Below are positions 17,994-26,655 of a stretch of DNA of 64,000 bases, piece after piece; positions within the stretch are counted from its first letter, which is position 1; every line of letters starts with the position of its first letter. The position numbers were made by a program, and so were the translations under genes. Origin of the DNA: Pseudomonas migulae NBRC 103157 (GTDB lineage: Bacteria; Pseudomonadota; Gammaproteobacteria; Pseudomonadales; Pseudomonadaceae); NCBI RefSeq assembly GCF_002091715.1, contig NZ_BDAG01000013.1, positions 62,001 to 126,000 of the forward strand. The letters run 5' to 3'. A model generated the notes under the pieces. That model did not search any database and was not told where the DNA came from. It worked only from the letters and a program-made list of their open reading frames with translations.

Positions 17994-18022
17994 AAAGCCC
18001 CGACTAGTCGGGGCTTTTTGTT
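17994..18022 (+). terminator. Intrinsic terminator after gcvH
   Basis: Stem AAAGCCCCGACT / AGTCGGGGCTTT followed by TTGTT. It separates gcvTH from gcvP. Confidence 0.9.
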
Positions 18023-18040
18023 ACCTGACAGGTCAATATC

Positions 18041-18115
18041 AAAAGATCGCAGCCTTCGGCAGCTCCTACAGAAGTACGCATTCCAATGTAGGAGCTGCCG
18101 AAGGCTGCGTTCTTT
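18041..18115. repeat. REP-like inverted pair (GGAGCTGCCGAAGGCTGCGA type)
   Basis: The same family as 14566-14644. Arms AGATCGCAGCCTTCGGCAG and CTGCCGAAGGCTGCGTTCT lie between the gcvH terminator and gcvP. Confidence 0.87.
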
Positions 18116-18203
18116 AGATCTTCAAGGGCTCCGTGACAGCGGCTGCTATGCTGGTTTGACCGTGTTGCATCGACGTTGAGCGCCAGTCAAGAGAGAGCCC
18201 GTC

Positions 18204-21077
18204 ATGTCCCAGTTGCCGTCCCTGAGCCAGTTACGCGACCCCAATGCCTTCCTTCGCCGCCACCTCGGGCCCGATGCCGCCGAGCAGCAGGCGATGCTCG
18301 ACAGCCTAGGCGTCGGCAGCCGCGTCGAGCTGATCGAGCAGACGGTGCCGCCGGGGATTCGCCTGAACCGGGCGCTCGACCTGCCGCCCGCCCTCGACGA
18401 AGAAGCCGCGCTGGCCAAACTGCGTGGTTACGCCGAGCAGAACCAGGTCTGGACCAGCCTGATCGGCATGGGTTACCACGGGACGATCACGCCCGCCGTT
18501 ATCCTGCGCAACGTGTTGGAAAATCCCGGTTGGTACACCGCTTACACGCCGTATCAACCGGAAATTGCCCAAGGCCGACTCGAAGCGTTGCTGAATTTCC
18601 AGCAATTGACTATCGATCTGACTGGCCTGGAGCTGGCCAACGCCTCGCTGCTGGATGAAGCCACGGCGGCGGCAGAAGCCATGGCCCTGGCCAAGCGGGT
18701 CGCCAAGTCCAGGAGCAATCTGTTTTTTGTGGATGAGAATTGTCATCCGCAAACCATTTCCGTGGTGCAGACCCGTGCCGAAGGTTTCGGTTTCGAGCTT
18801 ATCATCGACGCTGTGGATAACTTGAAACAGCACCAGGTGTTCGGCGCGCTGCTGCAATACCCCGACACCCACGGCGAGATTCGCAACCTGCGTCCGTTGA
18901 TCGATCACCTGCATGCCCAACAAGCACTGGCCTGCGTCGCGACCGATCTGTTGAGCCTGTTGTTGCTGACGCCGCCAGGAGAGTTGGGCGCCGACGTGGT
19001 GTTCGGCTCATCCCAGCGATTCGGCGTGCCCATGGGCTACGGCGGACCGCACGCGGCTTTTTTTGCCAGTCGTGATGAATACAAGCGGGCGATTCCCGGG
19101 CGGATCATCGGCGTATCCAAAGATGCTCGCGGCAACACGGCTTTGCGTATGGCCCTGCAAACCCGTGAGCAACACATTCGCCGGGAGAAGGCCAATTCGA
19201 ACATTTGCACCGCCCAGGTGCTGCTGGCCAACATTGCCAGTTTCTATGCGGTCTATCACGGGCCGGAAGGGCTGAAACGCATCGCCCAGCGGGTTCATCG
19301 ACTGACGTGCATCCTCGCTGCAGGGTTGGAGCGCCACGGCATTCCGCGCCTCAACACGCACTTTTTCGACACTTTGACGCTGGAGGTGGGCGGCACCCAG
19401 ACGGCGATCATCGAAAGCGCCCAGGCCGCGCAAATCAATTTGCGCATTCTCGGACGCGGTCAGTTGGGGCTGAGCCTCGACGAAACCTCTGACGAAAGCA
19501 CTGTGGCGAAGCTGTTCGATGTATTCCTCGGCGCCGATCATGGACTGAATGTCGACGACCTCGACGCTGAAACGCTTCCTTCCGGCATCCCCGACGGACT
19601 GCAACGATCCTCGCCTTACCTGCGTCACCCGGTGTTCAGCGCACATCACAGCGAAACCGAGATGCTGCGTTACCTCAAGCAGCTCGAAAACAAGGACCTG
19701 GCCCTCAACCAGTCCATGATCCCGCTGGGCTCCTGCACCATGAAGCTCAATGCCACCAGCGAGATGATCCCCATCACCTGGCCGCAATTCGCCAACCTGC
19801 ACCCGTTCGTGCCGAAAGAGCAGGCGACCGGTTATGCGCTGATGATCGAAGAGCTGGAGCGCTGGCTCTGCGCGATCACCGGTTTCGATGCGATCTGCAT
19901 GCAGCCCAATTCCGGCGCCCAAGGGGAATACGCCGGGTTGCTGGCGATCCGCAAATATCACGAGAGTCGTCATCAGGGTGCGCGAGATATCTGCCTGATT
20001 CCGTCATCAGCCCACGGCACCAACCCGGCCTCGGCGCAAATGGCTGGAATGCGCGTGGTTATCGTCGAGTGTGACGAGGCAGGCAACGTCGATCTGGACG
20101 ACCTGAAAGGCAAGGCTGCCGAGGCGGGCGATAAACTTGCCTGCCTGATGGCGACGTACCCATCGACCCACGGCGTTTACGAGGAAGGCATCAGTGAGAT
20201 CTGTGAAGTTATCCACAGCCATGGCGGCCAGGTGTACATGGATGGCGCCAACCTCAATGCGCAAGTCGGGTTGGCGCGGCCGGCAGACATTGGTGCAGAC
20301 GTTTCCCACATGAACCTGCACAAGACTTTTTGCATTCCCCATGGTGGTGGCGGGCCGGGGATGGGGCCGATTGGTGTGCGGGCGCATCTGGCGCCGTTCG
20401 TGGCCAATCACCCGGTGGTGGCGATTGAAGGGCCGCTGCCGCAGAACGGCGCAGTCAGCGCGGCGCCCTGGGGCAGCGCGAGCATACTGCCGATCAGCTG
20501 GATGTACATCGCCATGATGGGACCGCAACTGGCAGATGCCAGCGAGGTGGCGATCCTCGCTGCGAATTACCTGGCGCAACATTTGTCCGGTGCATTCCCG
20601 GTGCTCTACACCGGGCGCAACGAGCGGGTGGCTCACGAATGCATTCTCGACCTGCGGCCACTCAAGGCACTGACCGGCATCAGCGAAGAGGACGTGGCCA
20701 AGCGTCTGATGGACTATGGCTTCCATGCGCCGACCATGTCGTTTCCGGTGCCGGGGACCTTGATGGTCGAGCCGACCGAAAGTGAGTCGAAAGCTGAGCT
20801 CGACCGCTTTATCGGGGCGATGCTGAGCATTCGCGCAGAAATCACCGAGGTGCAGAACGGCAACTGGCCTGTCGAGGACAACCCGCTGAAACGGTCACCG
20901 CACACGCTGGCCGACATCACCGGGGTTTGGGAGCGGCCGTACAGTATCGAACAAGCGGTGACACCGGACGCGCACACCAAGGCGCACAAGTATTGGCCGG
21001 TGGTGAATCGGGTGGATAACGTTTACGGGGATCGGAACCTGTTTTGCGCGTGCGTGCCCGTGGACGATTACCGCTGA
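18204..21077 (+). CDS. gcvP: Glycine dehydrogenase (decarboxylating), P protein
   Basis: A 957-residue PLP enzyme of the fused (alpha plus beta) type. It decarboxylates glycine and loads the aminomethyl group onto GcvH. The N-terminal half resembles GcvPA ([17 protein letters not shown]) and the C-terminal half GcvPB. The PLP lysine is in [20 protein letters not shown] around residue 705, and [14 protein letters not shown] is nearby. The length is typical of Pseudomonas GcvP. The 226 bases before it hold a terminator and a REP-like pair, so it probably has its own promoter. Confidence 0.96.
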   Translation: MSQLPSLSQLRDPNAFLRRHLGPDAAEQQAMLDSLGVGSRVELIEQTVPPGIRLNRALDLPPALDEEAALAKLRGYAEQNQVWTSLIGMGYHGTITPAVILRNVLENPGWYTAYTPYQPEIAQGRLEALLNFQQLTIDLTGLELANASLLDEATAAAEAMALAKRVAKSRSNLFFVDENCHPQTISVVQTRAEGFGFELIIDAVDNLKQHQVFGALLQYPDTHGEIRNLRPLIDHLHAQQALACVATDLLSLLLLTPPGELGADVVFGSSQRFGVPMGYGGPHAAFFASRDEYKRAIPGRIIGVSKDARGNTALRMALQTREQHIRREKANSNICTAQVLLANIASFYAVYHGPEGLKRIAQRVHRLTCILAAGLERHGIPRLNTHFFDTLTLEVGGTQTAIIESAQAAQINLRILGRGQLGLSLDETSDESTVAKLFDVFLGADHGLNVDDLDAETLPSGIPDGLQRSSPYLRHPVFSAHHSETEMLRYLKQLENKDLALNQSMIPLGSCTMKLNATSEMIPITWPQFANLHPFVPKEQATGYALMIEELERWLCAITGFDAICMQPNSGAQGEYAGLLAIRKYHESRHQGARDICLIPSSAHGTNPASAQMAGMRVVIVECDEAGNVDLDDLKGKAAEAGDKLACLMATYPSTHGVYEEGISEICEVIHSHGGQVYMDGANLNAQVGLARPADIGADVSHMNLHKTFCIPHGGGGPGMGPIGVRAHLAPFVANHPVVAIEGPLPQNGAVSAAPWGSASILPISWMYIAMMGPQLADASEVAILAANYLAQHLSGAFPVLYTGRNERVAHECILDLRPLKALTGISEEDVAKRLMDYGFHAPTMSFPVPGTLMVEPTESESKAELDRFIGAMLSIRAEITEVQNGNWPVEDNPLKRSPHTLADITGVWERPYSIEQAVTPDAHTKAHKYWPVVNRVDNVYGDRNLFCACVPVDDYR

Positions 21078-21092
21078 GGGCGACGCCGATCA

Positions 21093-21201
21093 AATGTGGG
21101 AGCGGCGGTGCGACGATTCGACTTGCTCGCGAAAGCGGTTTGACATTCAAAAATGATGTCGACTGGTACACCGCTTTCGCGAGCAAGCCCGCTCCCGCAT
21201 T
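21093..21201. repeat. REP inverted pair with a 16-base insert in one arm
   Basis: The left arm reads TGTGGGAGCGGCGGTGCGAC..., and the standard arm resumes as TTGCTCGCGAAAGCGGT. The right arm is standard (CCGCTTTCGCGAGCAAGCCC). The extra bases split the left arm after GTGGGAGCGG. Confidence 0.85.
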
Positions 21202-21213
21202 AAATCGGGTTCA

Positions 21214-21247
21214 CAAAAAAATGCCGCTCATATGAGCGGCATTTTTG
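21214..21247. terminator. Bidirectional intrinsic terminator
   Basis: ATGCCGCTCATATGAGCGGCAT is a perfect palindrome with seven A before and five T after. It serves gcvP on the plus strand and the DUF2388 gene on the minus strand. Confidence 0.92.
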
Positions 21248-21261
21248 TTCAGCTGAAAAGC

Positions 21262-21579
21262 TTACTCGGAAGCGACGGCATTCTTCGCCAGGATCGCATT
21301 CGCCAGCTCCATGTCCGTGGCCTGCAGGCCAGGATTGTCGGCGCGGACCTTTTGCATCGCGGCTTCCAGATACGGGCCGCGGATGCCGCCGTCACTGGCA
21401 ACAAAGCTGCCGGCATCGTCCTGTGCGGCAATGATCAGCTTGTGATCCTTGAACGTCAGGTAAGTCGAACCGGTGGTTGCACCGGACGAGATGACGTTAC
21501 GCCAAAAGCTGTCGGCCATCGCCGAACCGACTGGAAGGGACAACACGGCGATGGTAGCGACAGCAAGTTTGAAACGCAT
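21262..21579 (-). CDS. DUF2388 domain protein, secreted
   Basis: A 105-residue protein with a signal peptide (MRFKLAVATIAVLSLPVGSAMA, cleavage before DSFWRN). The mature part, SFWRNVISSGATTGSTYLTF then GGIRGPYLEAAMQKVRADNP, matches the DUF2388 family, which occurs in several copies in pseudomonads. I chose the ATG at 21579 because it places the signal peptide at the N-terminus. The longer frame to 21624 adds an implausible leader. The function is unknown and the protein is predicted periplasmic. Confidence 0.8.
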   Translation of the reverse strand: MRFKLAVATIAVLSLPVGSAMADSFWRNVISSGATTGSTYLTFKDHKLIIAAQDDAGSFVASDGGIRGPYLEAAMQKVRADNPGLQATDMELANAILAKNAVASE

Positions 21580-21756
21580 GATGGGTGACTCCACTGGGTT
21601 AACTACGTGGGCTTTGATTGCCAATTACCCAATGGAGTTCCCGGATGGATCGTCAGCCCTGTCGCTCGCACAACTGTCCCTTGCCGGTGACTTGCTGAAC
21701 ACGTTGGAGCCAGCAGGTTTTGTTTGGCACCATGGCTGATTGTTTTCGATGCACGG

Positions 21757-21960
21757 ATGCTTCCCTTGTCTATTGGCGCACTGCTTTACGTCACCGTAAT
21801 GAACATTTTGCTCCTTATGTTCATTGGCCTCCCCACGCTATTGATTGGGCTATGCATTCCCGGCTGGCGTCGGCGGATGTTGCGCCAGCCTTGGCGTTTT
21901 GGTGCATTGGGGCTGGCGTGTCTCCTGGTGGTTGGCTTCACCGTTTACCGGAGTGTGTAA
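21757..21960 (+). CDS. Small two-helix membrane protein, hypothetical
   Basis: A 67-residue frame from ATG 21757 with two hydrophobic segments (about residues 5-32 and 48-62) joined by a basic loop (PGWRRRMLRQPWRFG). A TTG start at 21724 would add eleven residues. The ribosome binding site is weak at either start. The hydrophobic/basic pattern suggests a real inner-membrane protein, but coding status rests on that pattern alone. Confidence 0.45.
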   Translation: MLPLSIGALLYVTVMNILLLMFIGLPTLLIGLCIPGWRRRMLRQPWRFGALGLACLLVVGFTVYRSV

Positions 21961-22040
21961 ATTGCGCTGCTGCGCGGATCGCACGTTTCGTGCGGCTGGG
22001 TGGTTGGGCCTCACATCGATAAATACACCGCGCCGCGTAG

Positions 22041-23825
22041 CTACTTCTGCTCACTCTGCGGTGTCACCCGCAGCACCTCCTCGATCGTCGTCAGCCCCGC
22101 GGCGACTTTCTGCGCGCCCGACAGTCGCAGGCTGCGCATGCCTTCCTTGAACGCCTGACGCCGGATCGCCAGCAGATCGGTGTCAGGGTTGATCAGTGCT
22201 TTGAGGCCATCCGTCAGTTGCATGATTTCGTAGACCCCGGCGCGGCCGCGATAACCGGTGTCGCGGCATTCCAGGCAACCGATGGCGCGCTGGGCGTTGC
22301 CCGGTAGCGGTGCCTGCCAGGGTTTGGTCAGGGTTTGCCAGTCTTCTTCACTCAGTGTCAGTGGTGCCTTGCAGTGCGGGCACAACGTACGGACCAGTCG
22401 CTGCGCCATGACGCCAAGCACCGTCGCCTTGATCAGGTAATGCGGCACGCCGAGTTCCAGCAGGCGGCTGATGGCGCTGGGCGCGTCGTTGGTGTGCAAC
22501 GTCGAGAGCACCAGGTGACCGGTGAGCGCGGCCTGGATTGCCATTTCAGCGGTTTCGAGATCACGGATCTCGCCGATCATGATGATGTCCGGGTCTTGTC
22601 GCATCAGTGCGCGCACACCGGCGGCGAAGGTCAGGTCGATGTTGTGCTGGACCTGCATCTGGTTGAACGCTGGCTCGACCATCTCGATCGGGTCTTCGAT
22701 GGTGCAGAGGTTGACCTCCGGCGTCGCCAGTTTTTTCAGGGTGGTGTAGAGCGTGGTGGTCTTGCCCGAACCGGTCGGCCCGGTCACCAGAATGATGCCG
22801 TTGGGCTGAGTCGTCATGTCCTGCCAGCGGCGCAAATCATCGGCGGAAAAGCCCAGCTGATCGAAGTTCTTGAGCAGCACTTCCGGGTCGAAGATCCGCA
22901 TGACCATTTTTTCGCCAAACGCCGTTGGCAACGTCGACAGTCGCAGCTCGACTTCGCCACCGTCCGGGGTTTTGGTTTTCACCCGGCCATCCTGGGGTTT
23001 GCGTTTTTCCGCGACATTCATCCGTCCCAGGCTCTTCAGGCGACTGACGATGGCCATGGTCACCTGCGGCGGGAATTGATAGACGTTGTGCAACACACCG
23101 TCGATGCGAAAGCGCACCGTGCCTTGCTCGCGACGGGGTTCTATGTGGATATCGCTGGCGCGCTGCTGGAAGGCGTATTGGAACAACCAGTCGACGATGT
23201 TGACGATGTGCGCGTCGTTGGCGTCCGGCTCCTGGTCGCTGGCGCCGAGGTTGAGCAGTTGTTCGAAGTTGCCCAGGGTGCTGGTCTGTTGATCGTTGTT
23301 GGTCGCGCCGCTGACCGATTTGGCCAGACGGAAAAACTCCACGCTGAAGCGCTGAATGTCTATCGGGTTGGCCACCACGCGCTTGATGGGCAGCTTCAGA
23401 ACGTGGGTCAGGTCGGCTTCCCAGGCTTTGACGTAAGGCTGGGCGCTGGCCACGGTCACCGCGTCGCGATCAATGGACACCGCGAGAATCTTGTGGCGCT
23501 GGGCGAAGGCGTAGGACATCAGCGGCGTAATGGCCGCGACGTTGATTTTCAGCGGATCGATGCGCAAGTAGGGCTGGCCGGCCTGCTGCGACAGCCACAG
23601 GGTCAGGCTTTCCAGGTCAAGGTGTTTACCGGGACGACTGAGATCGTCCAGCTGCTGGCTGGCGATGAACTCCAGCGGGTGCATCTGGCCATGGGTGGCG
23701 TGACGACGGCGGGCGTTGAGCGCGTGCTCGGCCGAGTCCTGGCTGATAAAGCCCTGGGCGACCAGTTCGCGCAGCAAATCATTGAGATCCAGCCAGCGGT
23801 CCTGAATGGCAAGTTGAACGGACAT
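22041..23825 (-). CDS. GspE/PilB-family ATPase (orphan type II secretion/pilus ATPase)
   Basis: A 594-residue hexameric assembly ATPase. An N-terminal MshEN-like domain (about 1-165) is followed by the ATPase core: DIHIEPRREQGTVRFRIDGVLH, Walker A TGPTGSGKTTT (349-357), the Asp box and Walker B region DPDIIMIGEIRDLETAEMA, the His box LSTLHTNDAPSAISRL, and a tetracysteine zinc motif (CPHC ... CLEC). ATG 23825 follows GAGGAG. No GspF, secretin or pseudopilin gene lies nearby, so it must serve a machine encoded elsewhere or act as a spare ATPase. Confidence 0.88.
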   Translation of the reverse strand: MSVQLAIQDRWLDLNDLLRELVAQGFISQDSAEHALNARRRHATHGQMHPLEFIASQQLDDLSRPGKHLDLESLTLWLSQQAGQPYLRIDPLKINVAAITPLMSYAFAQRHKILAVSIDRDAVTVASAQPYVKAWEADLTHVLKLPIKRVVANPIDIQRFSVEFFRLAKSVSGATNNDQQTSTLGNFEQLLNLGASDQEPDANDAHIVNIVDWLFQYAFQQRASDIHIEPRREQGTVRFRIDGVLHNVYQFPPQVTMAIVSRLKSLGRMNVAEKRKPQDGRVKTKTPDGGEVELRLSTLPTAFGEKMVMRIFDPEVLLKNFDQLGFSADDLRRWQDMTTQPNGIILVTGPTGSGKTTTLYTTLKKLATPEVNLCTIEDPIEMVEPAFNQMQVQHNIDLTFAAGVRALMRQDPDIIMIGEIRDLETAEMAIQAALTGHLVLSTLHTNDAPSAISRLLELGVPHYLIKATVLGVMAQRLVRTLCPHCKAPLTLSEEDWQTLTKPWQAPLPGNAQRAIGCLECRDTGYRGRAGVYEIMQLTDGLKALINPDTDLLAIRRQAFKEGMRSLRLSGAQKVAAGLTTIEEVLRVTPQSEQK

Positions 23826-23915
23826 GCGGGCTCCTCGTGAACAACAGTTCGCAAAGGATAGTCGTGGACCCGCTGACCGTTGGGCCACTACCCGACGAAG
23901 CCGTATCGGCTTTTT

Positions 23916-24254
23916 TCAGCCTGTCGCCTGAGTCGCGTCAACCCACACAGAATCAGCCGCTTGCAGTTCAACCGAACAGACACTGATCAGGTTACGTAAT
24001 TTTTCCGCAATCACTTGCGCACGGTGCCAGCTCAGCCCGTCGATAACGATGTCGATCGACAGCAAATCGTCCATGCGCTGCACGTTGACCTGTTGCGGCG
24101 TCAGGCATTGCAACGCGAACAGGTTGAGCGCACGGCACAGCAGATCCGGTTCGGCCTCGGCCAGCACTTGATAGTGGACGCCGCAGTGGACATTGCTGAC
24201 GTTCCAGACATCGGCGCGGGTGGGCGGGGTGTTCACGGCTTCGAGATGCGGCAT
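23916..24254 (-). CDS. Conserved hypothetical protein with ACT-like pattern
   Basis: A 112-residue cytosolic protein beginning MPHLEAVNTPPTRADVWNVS. The middle (HYQVLAEAEPDLLCRALNLFA, QVNVQRMDDLLSIDIVIDGL, HRAQVIAEKLRNLISVCSVEL) has the strand-helix-strand alternation of an ACT-like regulatory fold, though no ligand motif is evident. It lies between the GspE-like ATPase and the divergent Lrp-family regulator, 126 bases from the latter. The function is unknown. Confidence 0.65.
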   Translation of the reverse strand: MPHLEAVNTPPTRADVWNVSNVHCGVHYQVLAEAEPDLLCRALNLFALQCLTPQQVNVQRMDDLLSIDIVIDGLSWHRAQVIAEKLRNLISVCSVELQAADSVWVDATQATG

Positions 24255-24380
24255 GATCGGTCTCCAAAATCAGTGGAGGAATTTTTACATTCGATGCCGG
24301 GTATTTCTTATCTATGATGGGGGTTATTGGCGATCTATCGAATCGTGTGATTCAACAAAATATAAATTACAGGTTTTTTT

Positions 24381-24845
24381 ATGCAAAGCGAGCTGGATGG
24401 CTACGACCGCAAGATTCTCGCGTTGCTGCAAGAGGACGCTTCGCTCTCCAGCGCACAGATCGCCGAACAGGTTGGGCTTTCGCAATCGCCCTGCTGGCGG
24501 CGGATTCAGCGGATGAAGGAGGAGGGGATCATTCGTGGGCAGGTGACGCTGCTGGACCGGAAGAAGATCGGGCTTAACACGCAGATTTTTGCCGAGGTCA
24601 AACTCAACGCCCATGGACGCTCGAACTTCACCGAATTCACCGAGGCGATTCGCGGCTTTCCCGAGGTGCTGGAGTGTTATGTGCTGATGGGGTCGGTGGA
24701 TTTCTTGCTGCGGATTGTGACAGCGGACATCGAGGCGTATGAGCGGTTTTTCTTCGAGAAGCTGTCGATGGTGCCGGGGATTCAGGAGGTGAACTCGATT
24801 GTGGCGTTGTCGGAGATCAAGTCGACCACCAGTTTGCCGGTCTAG
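24381..24845 (+). CDS. Lrp/AsnC family transcriptional regulator
   Basis: A 154-residue regulator with an N-terminal winged HTH (LDGYDRKILALLQEDASLSS, recognition region QVGLSQSPCWRRIQRM) and a C-terminal RAM/ACT-like domain (VLECYVLMGSVDFLLRIV ... FFFEKLSMVPGIQEVNS). Such proteins sense amino acids as octamers and control amino-acid catabolism. No catabolic operon adjoins it. The divergent 112-residue gene is the only candidate neighbour target. The leader is AT-rich before the ATG. Confidence 0.9.
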   Translation: MQSELDGYDRKILALLQEDASLSSAQIAEQVGLSQSPCWRRIQRMKEEGIIRGQVTLLDRKKIGLNTQIFAEVKLNAHGRSNFTEFTEAIRGFPEVLECYVLMGSVDFLLRIVTADIEAYERFFFEKLSMVPGIQEVNSIVALSEIKSTTSLPV

Positions 24846-24866
24846 GGTTTCGTGGTGAGTGTGCGG

Positions 24867-24969
24867 GCCTCTTCGCGAGCAAGCCCGCTCCCACATTTGA
24901 TTTTCAGTGAACACAATCTCTGTGTACGACGAAGTCAAATGTGGGAGCGGGCTTGCTCGCGAAAGCGGT
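24867..24969. repeat. REP inverted pair between convergent genes
   Basis: Arms CCTCTTCGCGAGCAAGCCCG and its reverse complement ending CTTGCTCGCGAAAGCGG, about 38 bases apart, lie between the ends of the Lrp-family gene and the CYTH-CHAD gene. Confidence 0.9.
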
Positions 24970-24970
24970 A

Positions 24971-26338
24971 TTACATGCGCAGCAACATCTTCCAGGCACG
25001 ATTCTGATAAACCGCAATCGCCTGCTGCTTGCGTGCATCCAGCGACTCATCGGTGATCGGCTCGTTCGCTAACAGAGCAAGCTGCTTCAACTCGCCGTAC
25101 AGGCGATCCATTTCCGGGATCTCCAGCACGTGGCGGGCGTGGTGCAGCCAAGACTGGATGCGCTCGATGCGCGGCAGTTGCTCGGCCAGATCTTCCGGCT
25201 GCTGCTGGTAACGCTGCAATTGCAGTGATGTGGCTTCTTCACCCAACAGGCGTGGCAACCAGCTGCCCAACTGCGCAGCGCCCTGGCGATTGCCGCGAAC
25301 ATTGCGATCGGCCGCCCAGGTGCGGGCCAGCAACCAGCGCGAAGTGTTCAGCGAGAACTGGCCCCAGCGCGGGTCTTCGAGTTCTTCGAGGAACTGCTCC
25401 GGCGCGGCTTTACGCACGTCTTCGTCGTCCTGACCGGCTTGCACCAGTGGGCGCCAGTCTTCGAGCAACGCATCCAGCGCGAGGCGCAGGTCGTGTGTCG
25501 ACTGACGCGGGGCGGCCTGGCCCAGGCTGCTCAGCAACGCGCGCAATTCAGCGAGGTTTTCGACCCAGTCCTGCAACAGGCGCCAATGGCCATTGAAGCG
25601 ATATTGCTCGGCCAGGCGCTGGCTGCTGCTCAGCAAGTGCCAGCTCAGCGCGGCGAACGCGTCGTCCAGCGGTGTTTCGGCAGTGATTTGCGGCGCCGCC
25701 AGGCTCAGCGAGTAGCTGTTGGCGTCATACAAACGATAACCGCGCTCGGCCTTGCTGATGTCACAGGGCATCAGGGCCAGGGTTGCAGCCAGTTCGGCGG
25801 CCAGTTCCAGCAGCGCGGCCGGTTCGCCTTCGCGAAGCTCCAGCTCCAGTTCGCAGATTTCTTCTTTCTGTTTGCCGACGACAACGTGGCCCAGGTCCAG
25901 CGCGGCTTCTATCACCACTTTGGTCTTGCCACGGCCCCAGGCGATTTCGGCGCGTTCACGCACGAAGTCGGTGGTGAAAATCGGCTTGAGGGTTTTCTTG
26001 TCCAGCTCGGCCAACTCTTCAGGCCAGCATTCGCCGTCGAGTTTCTTCACGTCGAGCTTGGCTTTGGGCAGGTTCCAGTCGTATTCGTTACGCTCGGACA
26101 AACCGGCAACGCTCTGGCCACGGGTCTTGAGCGTCTGGATCACTTCTTCGCCATCGCGGCGCAGGCGCAGGGCAACCTTGGCACGGGCCAGGTCACGCTC
26201 AGGCGTGTCGAAGTACTGGTTCATCAGTTCACGGCGTTCCCAGCCACTTTTGTTGCGTTTTTTCAGTAGCGGGTGCTCGCGCAGGGCGGCGAGGGTTTCG
26301 CGGCTGACGCGGAGTTTGATTTCGGTTTCTTTCTGCAT
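24971..26338 (-). CDS. ygiF: CYTH-CHAD inorganic triphosphatase (YgiF-like)
   Basis: A 455-residue two-domain protein. The N-terminal CYTH domain (about 1-205) starts with the ExExK metal-binding motif ETEIK at residues 4-8 and has basic RREL and RRDGEEVIQTLKTRG strands of the triphosphate tunnel. The C-terminal CHAD domain (about 215-455) is helical and carries the conserved histidines (STHDLRLALDALLEDW, HHARHVLEIPEMDRLY). E. coli YgiF hydrolyses inorganic triphosphate, and CHAD domains bind polyphosphate. ATG 26338 was preferred because a longer frame reads into the palindrome at 26421-26581. Confidence 0.88.
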   Translation of the reverse strand: MQKETEIKLRVSRETLAALREHPLLKKRNKSGWERRELMNQYFDTPERDLARAKVALRLRRDGEEVIQTLKTRGQSVAGLSERNEYDWNLPKAKLDVKKLDGECWPEELAELDKKTLKPIFTTDFVRERAEIAWGRGKTKVVIEAALDLGHVVVGKQKEEICELELELREGEPAALLELAAELAATLALMPCDISKAERGYRLYDANSYSLSLAAPQITAETPLDDAFAALSWHLLSSSQRLAEQYRFNGHWRLLQDWVENLAELRALLSSLGQAAPRQSTHDLRLALDALLEDWRPLVQAGQDDEDVRKAAPEQFLEELEDPRWGQFSLNTSRWLLARTWAADRNVRGNRQGAAQLGSWLPRLLGEEATSLQLQRYQQQPEDLAEQLPRIERIQSWLHHARHVLEIPEMDRLYGELKQLALLANEPITDESLDARKQQAIAVYQNRAWKMLLRM

Positions 26339-26420
26339 GGCCGGAAAATCCAGGATCGGGAGCGCAGCCGGGGGAATGTGTGGCTGCCAAGGTCGTGCAG
26401 TGTACAGGACTGACCCGAGA

Positions 26421-26581
26421 TAGGGTCTTTTGACGCTCGGTGACGAGCCGCGACGGGCCCCCCTTGGCGCAGGGCTGCGTTGCTCGGAACTCATTTGGGA
26501 CAACCAAACCACGTTCCTCGCGCCTTGCCCTGCACCAAGGGGGGCTCGTCGCGGCTCATCACCAAGCGTCAACAGACCCTA
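26421..26581. repeat. 161-bp imperfect palindrome, MITE-like, between divergent ygiF and argE
   Basis: The 317-base gap between the CYTH-CHAD gene and argE holds an element whose two ends are near-perfect inverted copies. The left arm (26421-26475) begins TAGGGTCTTTTGACGCTCGG, and the reverse complement of the right arm (26527-26581) begins TAGGGTCTGTTGACGCTTGG. Over about 55 bases I count five mismatches. The central 50 bases are not symmetric. Because of the symmetry, both strands can be read as the same peptide-like frame (LGDEPRRAPLGAG), which is not a gene. The structure suggests a non-autonomous mobile repeat. I recall large palindromic repeat families in P. fluorescens SBW25 but cannot assign this one. 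Confidence 0.75.
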
Positions 26582-26655
26582 CCCGCGCCGCGACGGTTTA
26601 TTCCTGTCGCCGGATGGTTCTATGATGGACTTCAATTCGCGAGTTGGAGTCAGCG

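Noticed and set aside
22335-23840. A 501-residue plus-strand frame opposite the GspE-type ATPase
   Set aside because: It is a mirror frame of the ATPase gene, with no ribosome binding site and no recognisable domain.
26430-26572. Peptide-like frames LGDEPRRAPLGAG on both strands of the 161-bp palindrome
   Set aside because: They arise because the DNA is palindromic. They have no starts with ribosome binding sites and merely extend neighbouring genes upstream.
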